Source: Voacanga thouarsii
Lineage: Eukaryota; Streptophyta; Magnoliopsida; Gentianales; Apocynaceae
NCBI GenBank assembly: GCA_026120185.1
Contig: JANUWF010001688.1
Span: 1-64,000, forward strand
Direction of reading: 5' to 3'
Length of the DNA stretch: 64,000 bases
This document shows, one piece after another, positions 59,470 through 64,000 of this stretch (positions within the stretch are counted from its first letter, which is position 1; the number at the start of each line of letters is the position of its first letter). The translations under genes were made by a program, and so were the position numbers. The notes beneath the pieces are model-generated. The model did not search any database. It was given only the letters and a program-made list of their open reading frames with translations, and was not told the DNA's origin.

Positions 59470-61128
59470 GATGCAAATGACCTAGATGAAAGATAAGAGA
59501 TATTAGACTATGTATATGCAAATGAAATGCATTTAATTAGGTCTTTAATTAAACGAGTATTTAATCCACTATTTTCTTCAAATCAATAGCCCTTACTATT
59601 GACTCGGAAAAGCCCATTAGAAGCTTTCCTAGAGGTCCGTTATCCAAATGTTTAAAGAATGACATTAGATATGCCCAACAAACCACTCTTAAGTTCAATG
59701 GTAGCTGTCTAATACCAATTACATCAAATGTAACTATCGAATAGTTAGATGATTAACATCCTTTAATCTGAATGCAATTACAGCTACCTAACTTAGCCTC
59801 TAATATTCTTTATGCTTAGGTATACCCAATCTAGATAAAGATATTAGTTAAATCCAACCCATTTATCAGGAATCATATTTCATAATTTGAACCCGCTCAA
59901 TGTCGAGTAAGCTTAGGTATGCCCAATAACCTAATCTCAAAAAAAGAACTCTTATTCTTGCTATATTAACGGAAGGCTTTAGATTTAATATTGTTTGAGG
60001 GATTTTAATTATTTAGTTAATTGTCTCATCATTTGGCATGCAAAATATCAACACTTTGACATAATTGTAATAGACTCAATTACATGGCTTGGTTGTGGAC
60101 ATTTCTAGATTAATTTCCTTGAGCCAATAAGGAAATTGTCATGACCTATGGGTTTATGCATGTTTTGAGAAGAAACTCTTACCATCTTCTTGCTTTGCCT
60201 TGGTCGCCATCTCTATAGATTCATAAAATAATTTCTATCTTATTTAACCTATGCAACCTAATTACATAAATCGCTATTGAAGAAACCTCCTGTTAAATTC
60301 GAGGGGAATTAAATGAGAATAGAAATTACAACAGAATTATAAAGAAAGGTAGGACACACAAGCCCTATTTATTCAAAAAAAAAGTGATAAAATGTATAAC
60401 ACAATTCAAATTAATCAAATTAATTTGGTGTAAGTCCATAATAAAGCCAACGTGACAATATTTTGCTGAAAACACATTAAGCATAAATAAATAAATATGC
60501 ATCAAATATTAAATTCAAAAATCATTATTTTAGAAATTTAATTAATTAATCCAAAAATCAAAATTTTTGAGAAAAATCTTGGGGTCCTTTTGGAATAAAA
60601 TATTTCAGTGGGTCCTTGAAGAAATAACTAGAAAACTGGCAGTCAAAGATTGAAACTTAAAAAATTATATTTTTTTTATTAATTCAATAATTGAAACAAT
60701 TTTCAATCATGAAGCTACAGACTTCATGTAGCCTTGCACCAAATTCTTTTATTTAAAAATAAATAAAATTAGGCACAATTCCAATCAGTGAAGACAACCA
60801 CCCTATTAAAAAAAATATATTTTGGCTTTCAAATAAAGAAAATTTATAATTCAATTAAATGGATGAAATTTTGATTTACAATCAATTCAAGATTTGGTCA
60901 ACCACATTATATATAAAAAAAAAGAAATTCTTTTGGAATATAATATTAGCCACATGCCTCCCAAGAATGTGCATCATCGTCCCAAAGATGCAAGCGATAT
61001 AATATTGGTATGGAATATAATATTCTCCACAAGCCTCCCAAGGATGTTTATCATCCTCCCAAGCATGCAAGCTAAATAAAAATGGTAGAAATAATTTTAG
61101 CGAATTTATTTTTCTTTTCGGCTGAAAC
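59470..61128 (-). other. Upstream region of the copia host, 5' LTR not identified
   Basis: A PBS-like sequence, TTGGTATTAGACAG on the minus strand, lies at about 59713-59726. The sequence beyond does not match the host's 3' LTR end, so the LTR boundary is uncertain. Near 60195-60220 the minus strand has a short ATG frame (MATKAKQEDG) followed by GTAAGAG, reminiscent of a 5' splice site, with TTCATCTAG just before the gag start. A spliced leader is only a guess. No other gene is seen. Confidence 0.4.
60935..61084 (+). repeat. Tandem duplication, 77-bp period, two copies
   Basis: 60935-61010 and 61012-61084 both begin TGGAATATAATATT and share GCCTCCCAAG.ATGT, ATCATC and GATGCAAGC or CATGCAAGC, with scattered differences. 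Confidence 0.8.
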
Positions 61129-61197
61129 TGTGAAACCCCACCTAAAGCCAACCCTAGAGTAAGGGGGTTGGGATGCATATCATACTATTCTGCATGA

Positions 61198-61241
<44 letters not shown>
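61198..61241 (+). repeat. (TA)n tract
   Basis: About 22 TA units in copy 4. Copies 1 and 2 have shorter versions near the same end. Confidence 0.93.
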
Positions 61242-61242
<1 letters not shown>

Positions 61243-61400
61243 GATTTTATGTGCTTTAGAATTGTAGTTTATAGGTTAAAAGGCTTAGTTATGCTAATTG
61301 GGTAGGAAGGGTAAAAAAGTAATTTTGCTTGAGGTCAAAATAGGAAGATGACTTGAGGTTTAGATAAGAAGAATATTTAGGTGAGAAAATAAGAACAAGA

Positions 61401-61469
61401 GTTGGTATGGTTAAATGGTTAGAGCTTTGTGAATTAATGTCTATGGTCTTGAGTTCAAATCCCATCACT
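61401..61469 (+). other. tRNA-like module in copy 4
   Basis: A box TGGTTAAATGG (61408-61418), then TTAGAGC, and B box AGTTCAAATCC (61452-61462), 44 bases apart start to start. Confidence 0.6.
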
Positions 61470-63046
61470 TAAATTTTATTCATGATTATCTAAGTTATGT
61501 TTGAATTTTAGATTTTCTTACATCCCTTAAAGATAGGAATGTTGTCTTAGGGGAGACATGAAGAGAATCTTGATCAAATAATCATGTCCTAAAAAGAATT
61601 GTAGAGGAATTTTTGTCCTTTTTATTACCTTTAGCTTTGTCCTAACATCTTCATAACTTAAATAAACCAAAATCCATTAAATCTCTTCTTTTAATTCCAA
61701 AAAATCTGTGATAATTCTTTAGCCTTGAATTTTGAAAATCAGTCTTGAAAGTTAAAGGGTTGGCCGAAAATAGGAGAGAAGTTAGGAAGGATTCCCAAGA
61801 GAAATAAATCACCATGGTTGAACCTTCAATCCCACCTTCATGTTGTTCATAGTTCTAATGAAAAAAAATCTGGAAAATTTATAGATTTCTTGGCAGTCCA
61901 GCTTTCAAAAAATTCAGCCAGAAACCCTAACCATTTGCTACCAGAAAAATGGTCATTTCATGTGGCTTGAAGAATGAAAATTCTGGGCAAAATTCAGACT
62001 GCACAAAACCAGGAAAATTTCCTGCACAATTCACTGCATTCTATGATGAAATTGAAGATGTCTTTTGTCATCAATTCAGTCGAATCAACCTCTGTTTTTC
62101 TCCAGAAAGAAAACTAGAAAACCACCCCTAAAGGACCGTCAAATACCCGAGAAATCCAGCTGCCAATTGGGCTGAAGAAATGCAGAAATTCTGCACCAAA
62201 AACCTTGCCATTTGAAGCTCTTGAACAACTTTGAAAGCCAGAAAAATTCCAATTTTGTTTCTCAAAGCCTAGGCTAAAGAAACACCTTCAAACCTCTGCA
62301 AATTGGACCTTGTTCAGCCATGGACTGAACACCATTAACCTCCACACTTACCTTGAGTACTTGGACTCCATAACCATATCTCAAAAACCTCCTAAGAACA
62401 CTCTATCCAAAACACTTTTGAACTTCAAAAAAATTCCAAAATTTTTGCTTCATTAAATCACTCTTGTATCAAGCTAGCAAACCAGAATTTTCTCTGTCAT
62501 TGTACACTGAATTTTGGCCAGCAATAAAGCCTGAACAGCCTTCATCCTTTGCTCCAAACCTAGTCAGTCCAGCCGGCATCATTGAAGAGCAAAGAAACCT
62601 CCCTTAATCAAACACCATAAGCTAATCTCTTACCTCAAACAACTCCACAATTCTCTCCTTTTAAATTTCAAATAAAATCTGATCATTCTCTCTCCTTCTA
62701 GGTGAAAACCGAAACTCCTAATTACTCCAAACCATTCGGCCAACAACTTTTCTAGAATTTCACAGCTTTTCTCTCAAATTCTCTCAATTCTCACCAAGAA
62801 CACACACTACACTTCTTCAAGCCTAAACCTACCCTAAACATTCCAATCATTCTCAAATACCCCAGATTACGCCTACTTAGTCCCTAGTGTTCATTTCTGG
62901 TCTTTATAACATAGAATCATGAGAACAAGAGTTTTCTATCAGATCAAAATCAGCTTTTTCTTGAAGGTCTCAAGAACATCATCAAGGTAAATCAAGAACA
63001 ACCTTCTTGTTCACCCTCTTTCATTAATCCTCAATGTACCGTACTA

Positions 63047-63048
63047 AT

Positions 63049-63086
<38 letters not shown>

Positions 63087-63100
63087 TCTCTCTCTCTCTG
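63047..63100 (+). repeat. (CT)n microsatellite in copy 4
   Basis: CT repeat interrupted once by CACT. Equivalent in position to 7589-7655. Confidence 0.93.
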
Positions 63101-63760
63101 CCAAAATGGTTGATCAATAACCATGGCTGTTTTTTTTTCCCCTTGGACAACTTAAGACTTTCAAATGCGTGTGGACCTTCTTTAGTCTTCATAAAACTAA
63201 TCGACAATCAAGTATTTATTCGTAAATCCTTCTTCTTTTTCTGAAATCATGTCTCTTAGGTGTTGACAAGGAGATAGAATATGAATGGGGGATTGAGTGT
63301 ATGCATGTGGATAAAGGGGTTAGGGTTTGGACATGAGGATTGTTGTGTATGGCTAAGTTGTATGGGTTATCCTTTTGAATCAATGTATGTTCTTCATGCT
63401 TAATGAATTTTATGGATGTTTGAAGCATATTAGATATTATGACACCAAAGGTGATTAGGTTCTTATGTTCTTATTTTCTATTGAAGCCATGATTGATGAT
63501 TATACCTAGTAGGGATTTGGCCATGTGATAGTAGTTGTTAGTTCAAGTGTAGGTTCATGAATCTTTCTAGCAATAGGAAAAACAAGATATTTTTCTTGTT
63601 AATTCTAGGTTATTTTTATTAACAAATTTTATTACTTTAATTAAAATTAGTACTATATTTTTCTAAAAAATTTGAAATTCCTTGGAAGATTTGGAATGGA
63701 ATACTAATAAAAATATTAATATTTTATTAATCAAATAAATAAAATCTCTTATTAAAAATA

Positions 63761-63800
<40 letters not shown>
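63761..63800 (+). repeat. (TA)n(CA)n tract
   Basis: A TA run that changes to CA, inside the AT-rich block of copy 4. The matching place in copy 1 (about 8350-8375) has TATATAAATATTTATATATAA. Confidence 0.9.
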
Positions 63801-63801
<1 letters not shown>

Positions 63802-64000
63802 ATAATAAATAAATCAGTTATATAAGTAATAATAATAAATAAAATATTACAAGTAATTAATGATCATGTAGACACTAGGTAAAACTATTACCTATATTCC
63901 TAAATATTATTTATTTCTTATTTATTAATTAAAAATTGAATATAATTAATTTATTACTACTTTCATGTACTGCTAATTATTTATTATCTATTAATTATTA

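Larger units (their letters stand above)
61129..64000 (-). mobile_element. Long solo-LTR-like unit, copy 4, cut by window end
   Basis: Starts TGTGAAACCCCACC at 61129, the reverse reading of the GGTTTCACA end, so it lies in the same orientation as copy 1. It carries a TA tract (61198-61241), a tRNA-like module (61401-61469), the CT tract (63047-63100) followed by GCCAAAATGGTTG, and the AT-rich block from about 63580. The other end and its TSD lie beyond 64000; the near flank is GAAAC (61124-61128). No transposon protein seen. Confidence 0.82.

Noticed and set aside
59727..61128. 5' LTR of the copia host
   Set aside because: It lies in the right place beside a PBS-like site, but does not match the host's 3' LTR or the solo LTR at 48458-50191, so it is described only as an unresolved upstream region.

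Overview
This window looks like a piece of a eudicot plant nuclear genome: visibly AT-rich, with no intact host gene, and built almost entirely from broken transposable elements. The families are Ty1/copia, Ty3/gypsy-type, an RTE-like LINE, a CACTA (En/Spm) DNA transposon end, and a family of very long LTR-like units. Every element-derived reading frame carries stops, frameshifts or deletions. Nothing indicates a bacterial, viral or organellar replicon. Family calls come from reading the translations by eye; no search was run.

Layout, left to right. 1-652: copia gag fragment (+). 1860-3590 (-): remnant of a 'putative plant transposon protein' gene. 3985-14367 (-): SIRE-like copia element with pol, gag, PBS and 5' LTR, split at 5704-9963 by a 4.26-kb long-LTR unit. 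14431-15535: AT-rich, no gene. 15536-20461 (+): 5'-truncated copia with its 3' LTR. 20540-21575 (+): gypsy integrase fragment. 22342-25840: a diverged 3.5-kb long-LTR unit inside the leader of a minus-strand copia whose LTR is 26326-28074. 28080-29212 (+): CACTA 3' end. 29760-32590 (-): LINE. 34307-61128 (-): a large copia host, nested to four levels.

The nest can be resolved from target-site duplications (TSDs). The copia host carries a long-LTR unit in its LTR (35589-39925, TSD TATGC), another in its integrase (53680-58059, TSD TAATA), and a minus-strand non-autonomous LTR element in its RT (41892-52888, TSD GTTTT). That element carries a plus-strand relative in its 3' LTR (43545-50559, TSD A/GGGTC). 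The relative in turn carries a solo copia LTR in its own 3' LTR (48458-50191, TSD TCTTA). The undisturbed version of the last site survives near 44680 in the sister LTR.

The strongest unexpected signal is the long-LTR family. There are five members (5704-9963, 22342-25840, 35589-39925, 53680-58059 and 61129 to beyond the window end). All have TG...CA termini, and the four complete ones have 5-bp TSDs. All five share a tRNA-like A-box/B-box module about 250-330 bp from one end. Several share a hairpin block and a (CT)n tract at matching positions. No protein-coding internal region is attached to any of them. At least four of the five sit inside other retroelements.
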